Assembly: GCF_000719775.1 (NCBI RefSeq)
Contig: NZ_JOHR01000021.1
Span: forward strand, 1 to 64,000
Reading direction: 5' to 3'
Length of the DNA stretch: 64,000 bases
From: Streptomyces sp. NRRL F-5135
GTDB lineage: Bacteria > Actinomycetota > Actinomycetes > Streptomycetales > Streptomycetaceae
Shown here: piece after piece, positions 7,934-16,994 of the stretch
Position numbering within the stretch: position 1 is the stretch's first letter
How the letters are laid out: the number at the start of each line of letters is the position of its first letter
The notes under the pieces: generated by a model
The model's input: only the letters and a program-made list of their open reading frames with translations
Database searches by the model: none
What the model was told of the DNA's origin: nothing
Position numbers and translations under genes: made by a program

Positions 7934-8796
7934 CCGCGGCGCGCCACCGACGGGTCACGGTGTCCCGCGATCGTGGCGACCATGTCCAGCACCTGCCTGG
8001 TCTCGGCCACCTCGTGGACCCGGTAGACGCGGGCGCCGAGCCAGGCCGAGACCGCCGTCGTCGCCAGCGTGCCGAGCAGGCGTTCCCTGACCGGCTTGTC
8101 GAGCGTCTCGCCCACGAAGTCCTTGTTGGACAGCGAGACGAGCACCGGCCAGCCGGTTTCGGCCATCTCGTCCAGCCTGCGGGTCGCCTCCAGCGAGTGG
8201 CGGGTGTTCTTGCCGAAGTCATGACCGGGGTCGATCATGATCCCGTCCCGGCGTACCCCCAGGGCGAGGGCGCGCTCGGCGAGGGAGAGCGTGACGCGCA
8301 GGATGTCCGCCATCACGTCGTCGTAGGAGACGCGGTGCGGCCGGGTCCTCGGCTCGGCGCCGCCCGCGTGCGTGCAGACCAGGCCCGCGCCGTACCGGGC
8401 GGCGACCTCCGCGAGGCGCGGGTCCACCCCGCCCCAGGCGTCGTTGAGCAGGTCGGCACCCGCCTCGCAGACCGCCTCGCCGACGTCGTGCCGCCAGGTG
8501 TCCACGCTGATGACCACGTCCGGGTGGCGGCGGCGGACCTCGGCGACGAAACCGACCGTGCGGCGCGCCTCCTCGGAGGCCGAGACCTCCTCGCCCGGCC
8601 CCGCCTTCACGCCCCCCACGTCGATGATCGCGGCGCCCTCCGCGACCGCGCGCTCGACGCGTTCGAGGGCCGGTTCGTCGCGGAAGGTCGCGCCCTGGTC
8701 GTAGAACGAATCAGGGGTCCGGTTGACGATCGCCATGATCACCGGCTCGTGCGCCCCGAATTCCCGCCGTCCCAGCCGCAGTGTCCCGCCGCGCAT
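7924..8796 (-). CDS. folP: Dihydropteroate synthase-like protein (FolP2 type)
   Basis: The 290-residue pterin-binding TIM-barrel protein has the DHPS signatures in divergent form: MAIVNRTPDSFYD near the N-terminus, IIDVGGVKAGPGE, LLNDAWGG and SLSNKDFVGE. Its position between the LOG protein, the DivIVA-like protein and tag matches folP2 (Rv1207) of M. tuberculosis, whose product has been reported not to act as a standard dihydropteroate synthase. The housekeeping folP is therefore expected elsewhere in the genome. AGGAGGA lies upstream of the ATG. A pterin-linked role is probable, while folate synthesis is less so. Confidence 0.85.
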   Translation of the reverse strand: MRGGTLRLGRREFGAHEPVIMAIVNRTPDSFYDQGATFRDEPALERVERAVAEGAAIIDVGGVKAGPGEEVSASEEARRTVGFVAEVRRRHPDVVISVDTWRHDVGEAVCEAGADLLNDAWGGVDPRLAEVAARYGAGLVCTHAGGAEPRTRPHRVSYDDVMADILRVTLSLAERALALGVRRDGIMIDPGHDFGKNTRHSLEATRRLDEMAETGWPVLVSLSNKDFVGETLDKPVRERLLGTLATTAVSAWLGARVYRVHEVAETRQVLDMVATIAGHRDPSVARRGLA

Positions 8797-8953
8797 GCCC
8801 TGTGTCCTCCTCGTGTTCCGTCCGCCTGCGACCCTAGTGCCCCTCCCGGCGAGCCATTCCGGAGCAGCCCCGTCCGCCCCTCGGCGCGGCCGGGGCTGTC
8901 GGTGGCGCATGGCACGATCGGCACAGGACGTTTTCCTGCCAGGGGAGAAACTC

Positions 8954-9307
8954 GTGTTCTTGTTCTTGCTCATCGCGATGGTCGTGGTGGTCGCCGCGGT
9001 CACGTTGGCGGTCGTGGGCGGCGGCGACCGCGCGGTCCTGCCGGAGACCGCTCCCGAGCAGCTGGTGGATCCCCTGCCCCTGAACCGCCCGCTGGGCCGC
9101 GCCGACGTGGAGGCGCTCCGGCTGCCGGTGGGCGCGCGCGGCTACCGGATGGCGGACGTGGACGACGTGCTCGGCCGGCTCGGCGCGGAGCTCGCGGAGC
9201 GGGACGCGCGGATCGCGGAGCTGGAGGCGGCACTGGCGGGGGCGCAGGCGACGGCGGTCTCGTCGGCGGACCTGTTCAAGAAGCCGGGAGAGGAGACCGA
9301 CCGATGA
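8954..9307 (+). CDS. DivIVA-like small membrane protein
   Basis: The 117-residue protein begins with one hydrophobic helix (residues 1-22), then a short DivIVA-like segment (VEALRLPVGARGYRMADVDD) and a coiled coil with the heptad-like run LGAELAERDARIAELEAAL. It fits the small DivIVA-domain protein at the same place in mycobacteria (Rv1209). It probably localises at the membrane, perhaps at curved sites, as family members do. The GTG start has GGGGAG upstream. The stop overlaps the ATG of tag by four bases, so the two are co-translated. Confidence 0.8.
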   Translation: MFLFLLIAMVVVVAAVTLAVVGGGDRAVLPETAPEQLVDPLPLNRPLGRADVEALRLPVGARGYRMADVDDVLGRLGAELAERDARIAELEAALAGAQATAVSSADLFKKPGEETDR

Positions 9308-9888
9308 CCGGGGGCAGCGCTCTTCCGGGGCCGGACGGGCGGCCGCGCTGCCCGTGGGGCCTGTCCGCCGAGGACTACCTGGAGTACCACGACACCGAGT
9401 GGGGCCGTCCGGTCCACGGGGACGACGCCCTGTTCGAACGGCTCAGTCTGGAGGCGTTCCAGTCGGGGCTGTCCTGGATCACTATCCTGCGCCGGCGTGA
9501 GGGCTTCCGCCGGGCGTTCGACTCGTTCAAGATCGCGTCCGTGGCCGAGTTCACCGGCGCGGACCGGGAGCGGCTGCTGGCGGACCCGGGCATCATCCGC
9601 AACCGCGCCAAGGTCGACGCGACCCTGGCGAACGCGCGGGTCCTGGCCCAGTGGCCGGAGGGCGAGCTGGACGCGCTGATCTGGTCGTACGCCCCGGACC
9701 CGGCGGGCCGGCCGGCGCCCCGGACGGTGGGGGACGTGCCGGCGGTGACGGACGAGTCGACGGCGCTGGCGAAGGCGCTGAAGGGGCGGGGCGTGCGGTT
9801 CGTGGGGCCGACGACGGCCTACGCGCTGATGCAGGCGTGCGGGCTGGTGAACGACCACCTGGCGGGGTGCGTGGCGCGGGCGGCGTAG
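9304..9888 (+). CDS. tag: DNA-3-methyladenine glycosylase I
   Basis: The 194-residue helix-hairpin-helix enzyme removes 3-methyladenine from alkylated DNA in base-excision repair. It shows the diagnostic N-terminal CPWG...YHDTEWG region, QSGLSWITIL, and the C-terminal VGPTTAYALMQACGLVNDH that holds the zinc-binding residues. The ATG overlaps the stop of the DivIVA-like gene (ATGA), so translation is coupled. It faces the enoyl-CoA hydratase gene across a GC-rich gap with a possible hairpin (9921-9929 with 9949-9957). Confidence 0.93.
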   Translation: MTGGSALPGPDGRPRCPWGLSAEDYLEYHDTEWGRPVHGDDALFERLSLEAFQSGLSWITILRRREGFRRAFDSFKIASVAEFTGADRERLLADPGIIRNRAKVDATLANARVLAQWPEGELDALIWSYAPDPAGRPAPRTVGDVPAVTDESTALAKALKGRGVRFVGPTTAYALMQACGLVNDHLAGCVARAA

Positions 9889-10000
9889 CGGGTGTGGGGG
9901 CCCCGCGTGGCCACGCCCTCGGCCGGCGGCGCGCCGAGCGGCACGCCTCCGCCGGCCGGGGGGGGTCCGCACGCGCGGTCAGGAGCCCGCGGGGACGGGC

Positions 10001-10804
10001 TCAGCGGCCCACGAACCGCGGCTTCTCCTTCGCCAGGAACGCCTGGACCGCGATCCGGTGGTCCTCCGACCTGCCCGCCGTCGTCTGGAGTTCGTCCTCC
10101 TTCTCCAGCGTCGCCGCGAGCGGGTGACCGGCCCCGTACGCCAGTGACTCCTTGATCGCGGCGTACGCCGACGTCGGGCCCCCGGCCAGGGCGCGGGCGG
10201 TAGCGGTGGCCTCGGCGCGCAGGGCCGCGGGCGGGACCAGACGGTTCACCATGCCCCAGCCGTGCGCCTCGGCGGCGGTCACGGAGCGCGGGAACATCAG
10301 CAGGTCCGCGGCCCGGCCGTGGCCGATCAGGCGGGGGAGGGTCCAGGAGACGCCGGAGTCCGCGGTCAGCGCCACCCCCGCGAACGAGGTGTTGAACGTC
10401 GCCGTCTCCGCCACCACCCGGAGGTCCGCGGCGAGGGCGAAGCCGAGGCCCGCCCCCGCCGCGACGCCGTTGACCCCCGCCACCACCGGCTTGGGCATCT
10501 CCGCGATCGCCCGCACGATCGGGTTGTAGTGCTCGCGCACCGTGCTCATCGTGGCGCTCGTACCGTTCTCCCGGTCCGCCGCGAGCAGCGCCGTGTGCTC
10601 CTTGAGGTCCTGGCCCACGCAGAACGCCCGCTCGCCCGCGCCGGTCAGCAGCACGCTCCGTACACCGGGGTCGGCCGACGCCGCGAGCAACGCGTCCCGG
10701 AGCGCCACCTTGGCGGCGACGTTCAGCGCGTTCATGGCGTCGGGCCGGTTGATCGTGATCGTCGCGAGTCCGTCAGCCACCTCGTACAGCACGGTGTCGG
10801 CCAT
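10001..10804 (-). CDS. Enoyl-CoA hydratase/isomerase family protein
   Basis: The 267-residue crotonase-fold protein should act on a CoA thioester, probably in fatty acid or phenylacetate catabolism. The oxyanion-hole segments are AFCVGQDL and VNGVAAGAGLGFALAADL. In the second active-site region (ALTADSGVSWTLPRLIG) an aspartate replaces the usual second glutamate, which is seen in PaaG-type and related isomerases. AGGAAT lies before the ATG. No catabolic partner is adjacent, so the pathway is open. Confidence 0.85.
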   Translation of the reverse strand: MADTVLYEVADGLATITINRPDAMNALNVAAKVALRDALLAASADPGVRSVLLTGAGERAFCVGQDLKEHTALLAADRENGTSATMSTVREHYNPIVRAIAEMPKPVVAGVNGVAAGAGLGFALAADLRVVAETATFNTSFAGVALTADSGVSWTLPRLIGHGRAADLLMFPRSVTAAEAHGWGMVNRLVPPAALRAEATATARALAGGPTSAYAAIKESLAYGAGHPLAATLEKEDELQTTAGRSEDHRIAVQAFLAKEKPRFVGR

Positions 10805-10995
10805 GATTCCTGTCCCCTTCGCGGCTCCGGCGGTCCTGTCCGGGCCCAGCATGGCGGAGATCGCGGGCCCGGGCATGTGACCCGCGTCCAAGAAAGTGCG
10901 CCCGCTTCCGTACGCGCGGTGGCGAAGTATCGCAGGCGGATCCCCGAATTGGGTGGTTTTGCGAAAGGGCGTTGCTCAAGCGATGCCGACCGATG

Positions 10996-11026
10996 TTGGT
11001 CATCGGGTCCCGCCATGCGGGATAAT
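10996..11026 (+). promoter_or_regulatory. Possible sigma-70-type promoter for the DUF3117 gene
   Basis: A TTGGTC element at 10996 and a GATAAT element at 11021-11026 are separated by 19 bases, a little longer than the optimum. The -10 hexamer is unusually A/T-rich for this region. It would give a leader of roughly 85 bases before the DUF3117 start. Confidence 0.4.
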
Positions 11027-11117
11027 GGGCTGGAAGCAATGTGTTCGATGCCGGTGACACAGCGCCTGTCATGGGGCCGCCGGCTGCGATGAGCTGGTTT
11101 CAGGAAGGGGAACGAGC

Positions 11118-11285
11118 ATGGCGGCCATGAAGCCGCGAACGGGCGACGGCCCGCTCGAGGTGACCAAGGAGGGGCGGGGCATCGTCATGCGCGTTCCGCT
11201 CGAAGGCGGCGGTCGGCTTGTCGTCGAGCTGACCCCGGACGAGGCGGACGCACTCGGCGACGCGCTGAAGAAGGTCGTCGGCTGA
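11118..11285 (+). CDS. DUF3117 small conserved protein
   Basis: The 55-residue protein is the actinobacteria-specific DUF3117 type, represented in M. tuberculosis by Rv1211 at the same place after tag. It has a short basic start (MAAMKPRTGDGPLEV), a beta-rich middle and an acidic helix (TPDEADALGDALKKVV). GAAGGGG precedes the ATG. Function is unknown. A perfect 16-bp hairpin follows. Confidence 0.85.
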   Translation: MAAMKPRTGDGPLEVTKEGRGIVMRVPLEGGGRLVVELTPDEADALGDALKKVVG

Positions 11286-11344
11286 GCGGGACGCTCCCAG
11301 CCTTCGGGGGCCCGCTCGGGCGCCCCGGATCCAGCACCACCGTT

Positions 11345-11382
11345 CGCTGCCCCGGTACGGGAGACTCCGTACCGGGGCAGCG
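11345..11382. terminator. Bidirectional terminator hairpin
   Basis: A perfect 16-bp stem (11345-11360 with 11367-11382) and a 6-base loop lie between the convergent DUF3117 and O-methyltransferase genes. Confidence 0.88.
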
Positions 11383-11532
11383 TTCCGTCGTACAGGCCCC
11401 CGTCGGTGCGCCGCTCTCCGCCCGCACACCGCTCTCCACCGGCTCCCGGCCGCTTTTCCGCGCGCCGCTTCCGGCCGCTTCCTGCCCGCGCCGCCGTTGC
11501 CGGCCGGCGCGTTCTCTACCGGTGCGCGTTCT

Positions 11533-12165
11533 CTACCGGCGCACCGCGCACAGCAGGCCGTCGCCCACCGGCAGCAGCGTCGGCAGCAGATCCTGGCTCT
11601 CCCGTACGGCCCGCAGCAGCTCGCGCACCCGCAGCACCTCCGCCGGCTGGGCCGCCCCGTCCACCGTCCTGCCGTCCGCGAACATGCCCTCGAAACAGAC
11701 CAGTCCGCCGGGTCTGAGCAGCCGCAGCGATTCGGCGAGATAGTCGAGGCACTCCAGACGGTCGCCGTCGCAGAAGACGAGGTCGTACCCGCCGTCCGCG
11801 AGCCGGGGCAGGACGTCCAGGGCGCGGCCGGGGATGAAGCGGGCACGGTTCCCGGCGAAGCCCGCCGCGCGGAACGCCTGCCGGGCGAACTGCTGGCGCT
11901 CCGGTTCCGTGTCGACCGTGGTCAGGACCCCGTCCGGGCGCATGCCCAGCAGCAGGTACGTCCCCGAGACGCCGGTCCCCGTGCCGATCTCGGCCACCGC
12001 CTTCGCGTCCAGCGTGGCAGCGAGCAGACGCAGCGCGGCGCCGGTGCCCGGTGACACCGAGCGGAGCCCCGACTCCCGGGCCCGGTCACGGGCCCAGCGC
12101 AGTGCTTCGTCCTCGGCGACAAAGGCGTCGGCGAACGCCCAGCTCGTCTGCCGGTTGGCGGTAAT
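11533..12165 (-). CDS. O-methyltransferase (class I, AdoMet-dependent), probable ATT start
   Basis: The protein has the O-methyltransferase family 3 core: AEIGTGTGVSG (AdoMet loop), TTVDTEPE, DLVFCDGDR (metal/AdoMet residues) and LLRPGGLVCFEG. It is orthologous by position to Rv1220c, next to sigE. The coding frame continues 36 codons upstream of the first GTG with plausible protein (ANRQTSWAFADAFVAEDEAL), and there is no ATG, GTG or TTG in that stretch. An ATT at 12165 follows GGACAAGGAGAG with good spacing and is proposed as the start (210 residues). The frame stays open still further, so a start farther upstream is possible. The substrate is unknown. Confidence 0.8.
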   Translation of the reverse strand: MTANRQTSWAFADAFVAEDEALRWARDRARESGLRSVSPGTGAALRLLAATLDAKAVAEIGTGTGVSGTYLLLGMRPDGVLTTVDTEPERQQFARQAFRAAGFAGNRARFIPGRALDVLPRLADGGYDLVFCDGDRLECLDYLAESLRLLRPGGLVCFEGMFADGRTVDGAAQPAEVLRVRELLRAVRESQDLLPTLLPVGDGLLCAVRR

Positions 12166-12220
12166 GACCCTCTCCTTGTCCCCGTTGTCGGCGCAACGGT
12201 GACTGTATCCGCTGGGCCCG

Positions 12221-12247
12221 GGAACCCGCAGATGGGACCAGGCGTTA
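12221..12247 (+). promoter_or_regulatory. ECF-sigma-type promoter in front of sigE
   Basis: The bases GGAACC at 12221 and CGTTAT at 12243 are separated by 16 bases, the classic -35/-10 layout of ECF sigma factor promoters (GGAAC with CGTT). It points to sigE, about 90 bases upstream of its ATG, which suggests autoregulation. Confidence 0.7.
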
Positions 12248-12337
12248 TGAGGGGGTGTGGAACGCGCGGTTCGGGGCTGGTGGCCGGGCCCAAATTCGCG
12301 TAAAGATTCTTATCCGGAGCTAACGGGCGGAGTGGCT

Positions 12338-13096
12338 ATGGTAGGGGCTCCACTGGACACCACCAGAGCCGATAGGGGAGGTGCGGCTGCGCCTGTGGAT
12401 CGGGGAGGAGCGCTGAGGCGCTTTCTCAGGTCAGCCGGCGAGCCGAAATCCGTGACCAACATCGCTGACCGTTCTCGCTCCGACGACTCCGCAGTGACCG
12501 CGACCTTCGCATCGGATGCGGAATCGCAGGCGTGGACTCCCCCCAGCTGGGAGGAGATCGTCAGCACGCACAGCGGACGTGTCTACCGCCTCGCCTACCG
12601 CCTCACGGGCAACCAGCACGACGCGGAGGATCTGACCCAGGAAGTCTTCGTCCGGGTCTTCCGTTCGCTCTCGACCTACACTCCCGGCACGTTCGAGGGC
12701 TGGCTGCACCGCATCACGACCAACCTGTTCCTCGACATGGTCCGGCGCAAGCAGCGGATCCGGTTCGACGCGCTCGGCGACGACGCGGCGGAGCGGCTGC
12801 CCAGCCGCGAGCCCTCGCCCCAACAGGTCTTCCACGACACGCACTTCGACGCGGACGTCCAGCAGGCGCTGGACACCCTGGCCCCCGAGTTCCGGGCGGC
12901 GGTGGTGCTCTGCGACATCGAGGGGCTCTCCTACGAGGAGATCGCGGCCACGCTCGGGGTCAAGCTCGGCACGGTCCGCAGCCGGATCCACCGCGGCCGC
13001 TCGCATCTGCGCAAGGCCCTCAAGCACCGTTCCCCCGAGGCCCGGGCCGAGCAGCGCGCCTTCGTGGGCGTGGCCGGGGAGGTCGGGCCGGCGTGA
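12338..13096 (+). CDS. sigE: ECF RNA polymerase sigma factor, SigE type
   Basis: The 252-residue protein has an N-terminal extension of about 75 residues, sigma region 2 ([20 protein letters not shown]) and sigma region 4 with helix-turn-helix ([20 protein letters not shown]). Context matches M. tuberculosis SigE: zinc anti-sigma factor and HtrA-type protease downstream, O-methyltransferase upstream. It should direct transcription under envelope stress. Note that the Streptomyces protein historically called SigE is a different ECF factor controlled by CseBC, so naming may differ. The ATG has GCGGAG upstream, and the stop overlaps the anti-sigma start (GTGA). Confidence 0.9.
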   Translation: MVGAPLDTTRADRGGAAAPVDRGGALRRFLRSAGEPKSVTNIADRSRSDDSAVTATFASDAESQAWTPPSWEEIVSTHSGRVYRLAYRLTGNQHDAEDLTQEVFVRVFRSLSTYTPGTFEGWLHRITTNLFLDMVRRKQRIRFDALGDDAAERLPSREPSPQQVFHDTHFDADVQQALDTLAPEFRAAVVLCDIEGLSYEEIAATLGVKLGTVRSRIHRGRSHLRKALKHRSPEARAEQRAFVGVAGEVGPA

Positions 13097-13971
13097 GTGG
13101 CACAAGCCCGACCCCCGCCGAGCATCATCTGGGGGACCGACTCGCCGCGCTCGTGGACGGGGAGCTGGACCATGACGCGCGCGAGCGCGTGCTGGCCCAC
13201 CTGGCGACCTGTGCGAAGTGCAAGGCGGAGGCCGATGCCCAGCGCCGGCTCAAATCCGTGTTCGCCCAGAGCGCCCCGCCGCAACCCTCGGCCGGACTGC
13301 TCGCGAGACTCCAGGCGCTGCCCGGCGGCCTGCCGGGAGATGACGACGACGGAAAAGGTCTGTTCGACGGGGGGCGCTTCGGTGATGGCGTTTTCGGTGT
13401 CCGGACGGACGGTTTCGGTTATCTCCCGGCCGGTGCCTCCGCGGCGGTGCTGCCCCGTGGCTCCGGCTTCCGCATCCACGAGGTGGGCCGGCAGGAAGCG
13501 GAGCGCTCGCCGTGGCGCGGCCGGCGGTTCGCGTTCGCGGCGGCCAGCGCGGTCTCGTTCGCGGCGATGGCCCTCGGCGGGGCGATGCCGCTGAGCTCGG
13601 CCGATGTGCTCCCCCGGGGCGCGGGCAACAACGTGACGCCGATGCGCGCGCCCGGCACGCTTCCCGCCTCCGTGAGCGGCGACTCGGCCCGGCGCCAGGC
13701 CGGCGGCGGGGGGAACAGCGGCCGGGCGCCGCAGTCCGTGGACCGCCCGGCGGCCACGGCCCCGCCCGGCGTTTTCCGCACCGAGCCGCTCTCCGACCCC
13801 ATGATCCCGGCGGGGCTGCCCCCCGGCACGGCGGCCGGGGCGCTGATCCAGCCGGCCGGCCCCGCAGTGCAGGTCGACGCGCCGTCCGTGGTCAGCGCCA
13901 CGGTCACGCCCCGCCCCACGCAGATGGCCGCCCCCACCCGGCCGGGCCTGCCGATTTCCACCCGCCGCTGA
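13093..13971 (+). CDS. Zinc anti-sigma factor (RseA-like), membrane protein
   Basis: The 292-residue protein carries the ZAS motif H36-x3-C40-x2-C43 in an N-terminal zinc-finger domain that binds the cognate sigma factor. A single transmembrane helix lies near residues 145-165 ([19 protein letters not shown]), followed by a long Pro/Ala-rich extracytoplasmic tail. Overlap with sigE (GTGA) makes stoichiometric co-translation likely. In mycobacteria, RseA is released from SigE by redox change, phosphorylation and ClpC1P2; the same is inferred here only by homology. The tail is longer than in Rv1222. Confidence 0.88.
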   Translation: MSGTSPTPAEHHLGDRLAALVDGELDHDARERVLAHLATCAKCKAEADAQRRLKSVFAQSAPPQPSAGLLARLQALPGGLPGDDDDGKGLFDGGRFGDGVFGVRTDGFGYLPAGASAAVLPRGSGFRIHEVGRQEAERSPWRGRRFAFAAASAVSFAAMALGGAMPLSSADVLPRGAGNNVTPMRAPGTLPASVSGDSARRQAGGGGNSGRAPQSVDRPAATAPPGVFRTEPLSDPMIPAGLPPGTAAGALIQPAGPAVQVDAPSVVSATVTPRPTQMAAPTRPGLPISTRR

Positions 13972-14118
13972 CCGGGCTCCGCCCCGCGGGGCCGTTCATG
14001 GCGTGCGTCCGGCGACGGCGGGGCGGTTCGAACAGGGCCCTGCGCGGACATTCGTAAACCTGGTTGAATCCTCGCAGGGGCGCCCGGTGCGGCGCGGAGC
14101 GGCAGGTGCGGGGAGAGC

Positions 14119-16128
14119 ATGGACGACGGGCAGCCCACGGGACCCAAGGCGAAGTGGTGGAGCCGTCCCGCGACGGATCCCATGGCAACGGCCGGGCCTC
14201 AGCCGTACGGTGACGACACGTCAGGTTTTTCCGGCGTTCCGGATGACGCGGCAGCGGCGGCCGGCGCGGCGGGTGCGGCAGAAGCGGCAGAGGCGACAGA
14301 GGTGACGGCTCGTCAGACTCCTTCCTCCTCGGCTTCACCGCCCGGGCCCGCCGCCGACTCGGGAGCCGGAGCGCCGCCCGAGACACCGGCCCCGTCCGAA
14401 TCCCCGGCCCCGGCCCCGGCCCTGACCTCGGCTCCGGATCCGGCCTCGACCTCGGCACCGGCTTCCGAGATCTCCGCCGCCCCGCCGCCCCCGTCGGCTT
14501 CCGGCCCGGGCACCGCGGGGCCCGGGGACCCCCCGGCCGACGGGGACGGCGTACCGGCGCGGCAGCGCCCGCGGCCGTTGCACGAGCCCGACGAGTACAG
14601 CACGCCGCCCTACGGCGGCCCCGGCCCCTGGGCGCCGGCCCCGCCCGTCCAGTTCCCCACGCCCGCGCACGGCACCCCGCTGCCGTCGTACGCCGGTCAG
14701 TACGGGCCGAACGGCGACGGACAGCCCCCGGGCCCCTACGCGCCCCCGCCGCAGGCACAGAGCGCCGTCCAGCCACCGCGGCCAGCTCACGGCCAGATCC
14801 CCGGGCCCGCGCCGGCCACGACACAGATGCCGGCGTCCGCCCCGGCCCCGCAGCAGGTCCCGGCCCCGGCGTCCGCTCCGGCCCCGGCTCAAGGGCAGCC
14901 GCAGACACCGCACCAGCCCCAGCCCTCCCCGTGGCTCCGGTACGACCCGTGGAGCAGCCCCGCCGCCGTCGGCCGGCAGCCCCTGACCCAGTACGGGCCC
15001 CAGTACGGCGAGCCGCGCCCCCAGCGGCGGCGGGCCGGGCTCGTCGTCACGGCGGTGCTCGCGATGGCCGCGTGCGTCGCCGGTGGCGCGGTCGGCGCGT
15101 ACATCGAGCGCAACGGCGGTTTCAGCCGCGTCGAACTCCCGCAGGCCGGACGTGACGCGGGCGGCCGAGCACCCGACAGCGTCGCGGGCATCGCGGCCAG
15201 CGCGCTGCCCGGTGTCGTCACCCTCCACGTCAACGGCGGCGGCGAGCAGGGCACCGGCACGGGCTTCGTCCTCGACCGGCAGGGACACATCCTGACCAAC
15301 AACCACGTCGTCTCCCCGGCCTCCTCCGGCGGCGAGATATCCGTCACGTTCAGCGGCGGCGAGACCGCGCGGGCCAAGCTCGTGGGCAAGGACAGCGGCT
15401 ACGACCTCGCCGTCGTCAAGGTCACCGGCGTCTCCGGGCTCACGCCCCTTCCGCTGGGCAACTCCGACAACGTCCAGGTCGGTGACCCGGTCGTGGCCAT
15501 AGGGGCGCCGTTCGACCTGTCCAACACGGTGACCTCCGGGATCATCAGCGCCAAGGAACGCCCCATCACCGCGGGCGGCGAGAAGGGCGACGGCAGCGAC
15601 ATCAGCTATGTCGACGCCCTCCAGACCGACGCCCCGATCAACCCCGGCAACTCGGGCGGCCCGCTGGTGGACGCCCGGGCCCGGGTCATCGGCATCAACA
15701 GCGCCATCCGCGCCGCGGACAACGGCACCGGCCTGGGCGGCGGCCAGTCGGGGTCGATCGGGCTGGGCTTCGCGATCCCCATCAACCAGGGCAAACGCGT
15801 CGCCGAGGAGCTGATCAACACCGGCAGGGCGACCCATCCGGTGATCGGGGTCAGCCTCGACATGGAGTACGCGGGCGACGGCGCCAAGGTCGGGGCGAAG
15901 GCCGCCGACGGCGGTCCCTCCGTCACCACCGGCGGCCCCGGCGCCCGGGCGGGGATCAGGCCCGGGGACGTCATCACCGCGGTGGACGACCAGCGGGTGC
16001 ACGGCGGCGAGGAGCTGATCGTCAAGATCCGCGCCCACCGCCCCGGGGACCGGCTGAAGCTCACCCTGGTGCGCGGCGGCGAGGAGCGTACCGTCACACT
16101 GACCCTGGGTTCGGCGAACAGCGGCTGA
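14119..16128 (+). CDS. HtrA/DegP-type membrane-anchored serine protease with PDZ domain
   Basis: The 669-residue protein has a long Pro/Ala/Gln-rich cytoplasmic region (about 1-300), one transmembrane helix (about 307-330), an extracytoplasmic trypsin-like domain with catalytic triad H396 (TNNHVV), D429 (SGYDLAVVKV) and S512 (PGNSGGPLV), and a C-terminal PDZ domain (about 570-665). It should degrade or refold damaged envelope proteins. It follows the sigE/anti-sigma pair as htrA (Rv1223) does in M. tuberculosis, so it likely belongs to the same stress response. GGGGAGAG precedes the ATG. Confidence 0.93.
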   Translation: MDDGQPTGPKAKWWSRPATDPMATAGPQPYGDDTSGFSGVPDDAAAAAGAAGAAEAAEATEVTARQTPSSSASPPGPAADSGAGAPPETPAPSESPAPAPALTSAPDPASTSAPASEISAAPPPPSASGPGTAGPGDPPADGDGVPARQRPRPLHEPDEYSTPPYGGPGPWAPAPPVQFPTPAHGTPLPSYAGQYGPNGDGQPPGPYAPPPQAQSAVQPPRPAHGQIPGPAPATTQMPASAPAPQQVPAPASAPAPAQGQPQTPHQPQPSPWLRYDPWSSPAAVGRQPLTQYGPQYGEPRPQRRRAGLVVTAVLAMAACVAGGAVGAYIERNGGFSRVELPQAGRDAGGRAPDSVAGIAASALPGVVTLHVNGGGEQGTGTGFVLDRQGHILTNNHVVSPASSGGEISVTFSGGETARAKLVGKDSGYDLAVVKVTGVSGLTPLPLGNSDNVQVGDPVVAIGAPFDLSNTVTSGIISAKERPITAGGEKGDGSDISYVDALQTDAPINPGNSGGPLVDARARVIGINSAIRAADNGTGLGGGQSGSIGLGFAIPINQGKRVAEELINTGRATHPVIGVSLDMEYAGDGAKVGAKAADGGPSVTTGGPGARAGIRPGDVITAVDDQRVHGGEELIVKIRAHRPGDRLKLTLVRGGEERTVTLTLGSANSG

Positions 16129-16303
16129 CGGCGGCCGACGACGGCCGGCGGTGGCCGACGCGGCCGGGGCGCGCGGCGGCCGGCGGCTCGCGCCCAGCAC
16201 CGGATGGTCACCCGGAGGTACCGTCCGGACAGCTCGGGCGGGTACCGTGGTGCGGCCCGGACCCTCGACCCATTCGGCCCCAGGACGACCAAGGAGCAGC
16301 AAG

Positions 16304-16876
16304 GTGTTCAATGACATCGGCGGCCTTGAGCTGGTCACGATCGTGGTCCTTGCGATCCTCGTCTTCGGTCCGGAGAAGCTGCCCAAGGTGATCCAGGACG
16401 TCTCCCGCTTCATCCGGAAGGTGCGCGCCTTCTCGGAGAACGCGAAGGAGGACATCCGCTCCGAGCTGGGGCCCGAGTTCAAGGACTTCGACTTCGAGGA
16501 CCTCAACCCCAAGAACTTCGTGCGCAAGCAGCTGATGAGCGAGGACGACGAGTTCGGACTCAAGGAGATCCGCAGCAGCTTCGACCTGCGCCAGGAGATC
16601 AACGACGTCGCGGACGCGGTGAACGGCCGGGAGAGCGAACCCGCCGTCGCGGAGGCCGCGACGGCCGCCGCCTCGGCGGCCACGGCCGGCGGAGGCTCCT
16701 CCGGTTCGGGTACGCCGGACCTGCTCAAGAAGCCCGCGAGCACGCCGGACCCGCTCAAGAAGTCCTCGGGTACGCCCGACCTGCTCAAGAAGCCCGCGAG
16801 CACACCCGATCCGCTCAAGAAGAGCGACGAGCCGGCTCAGCCTCCCCGGACGCCTTTCGACGCAGACGCCACCTGA
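16304..16876 (+). CDS. tatB: Sec-independent protein translocase subunit TatB
   Basis: The 190-residue protein has the TatA/B N-terminal helix with the FGPEKLPK hinge (about residues 7-30), an amphipathic helix with charged residues, and a long tail. It should form the TatBC receptor for twin-arginine precursors at the membrane. The tail contains four 10-residue TPDxLKKxxS units encoded by a 60-bp tandem repeat, beyond the usual TatB length. The GTG follows AAGGAG. The neighbour order matches htrA-tatB-mrp in mycobacteria. Confidence 0.92.
   Translation: MFNDIGGLELVTIVVLAILVFGPEKLPKVIQDVSRFIRKVRAFSENAKEDIRSELGPEFKDFDFEDLNPKNFVRKQLMSEDDEFGLKEIRSSFDLRQEINDVADAVNGRESEPAVAEAATAAASAATAGGGSSGSGTPDLLKKPASTPDPLKKSSGTPDLLKKPASTPDPLKKSDEPAQPPRTPFDADAT
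16709..16824. repeat. 60-bp tandem duplication in tatB (four 30-bp half-units)
   Basis: The units beginning at 16709 and 16769 are near-identical over 60 bp, and each is itself two related 30-bp halves. All changes are in frame and encode TPDLLKKPAS and TPDPLKKSSG type units. Confidence 0.88.
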
Positions 16877-16994
16877 GCACCGCCTATCCCGACTACTCGG
16901 GGGGCGGGTGGCTATCCTCCATCTGTCCGGCAGTCAGGCGCCCGTCAGGGGCGGGCCGCTGCCGGGCGTACGAGATCGAGGAGGCGCCGTCCAG

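Noticed and set aside
7924..8796. Calling this the housekeeping folP
   Set aside because: Synteny and divergent motifs point to the FolP2 type, reported not to act as standard DHPS; only the generic symbol is used.
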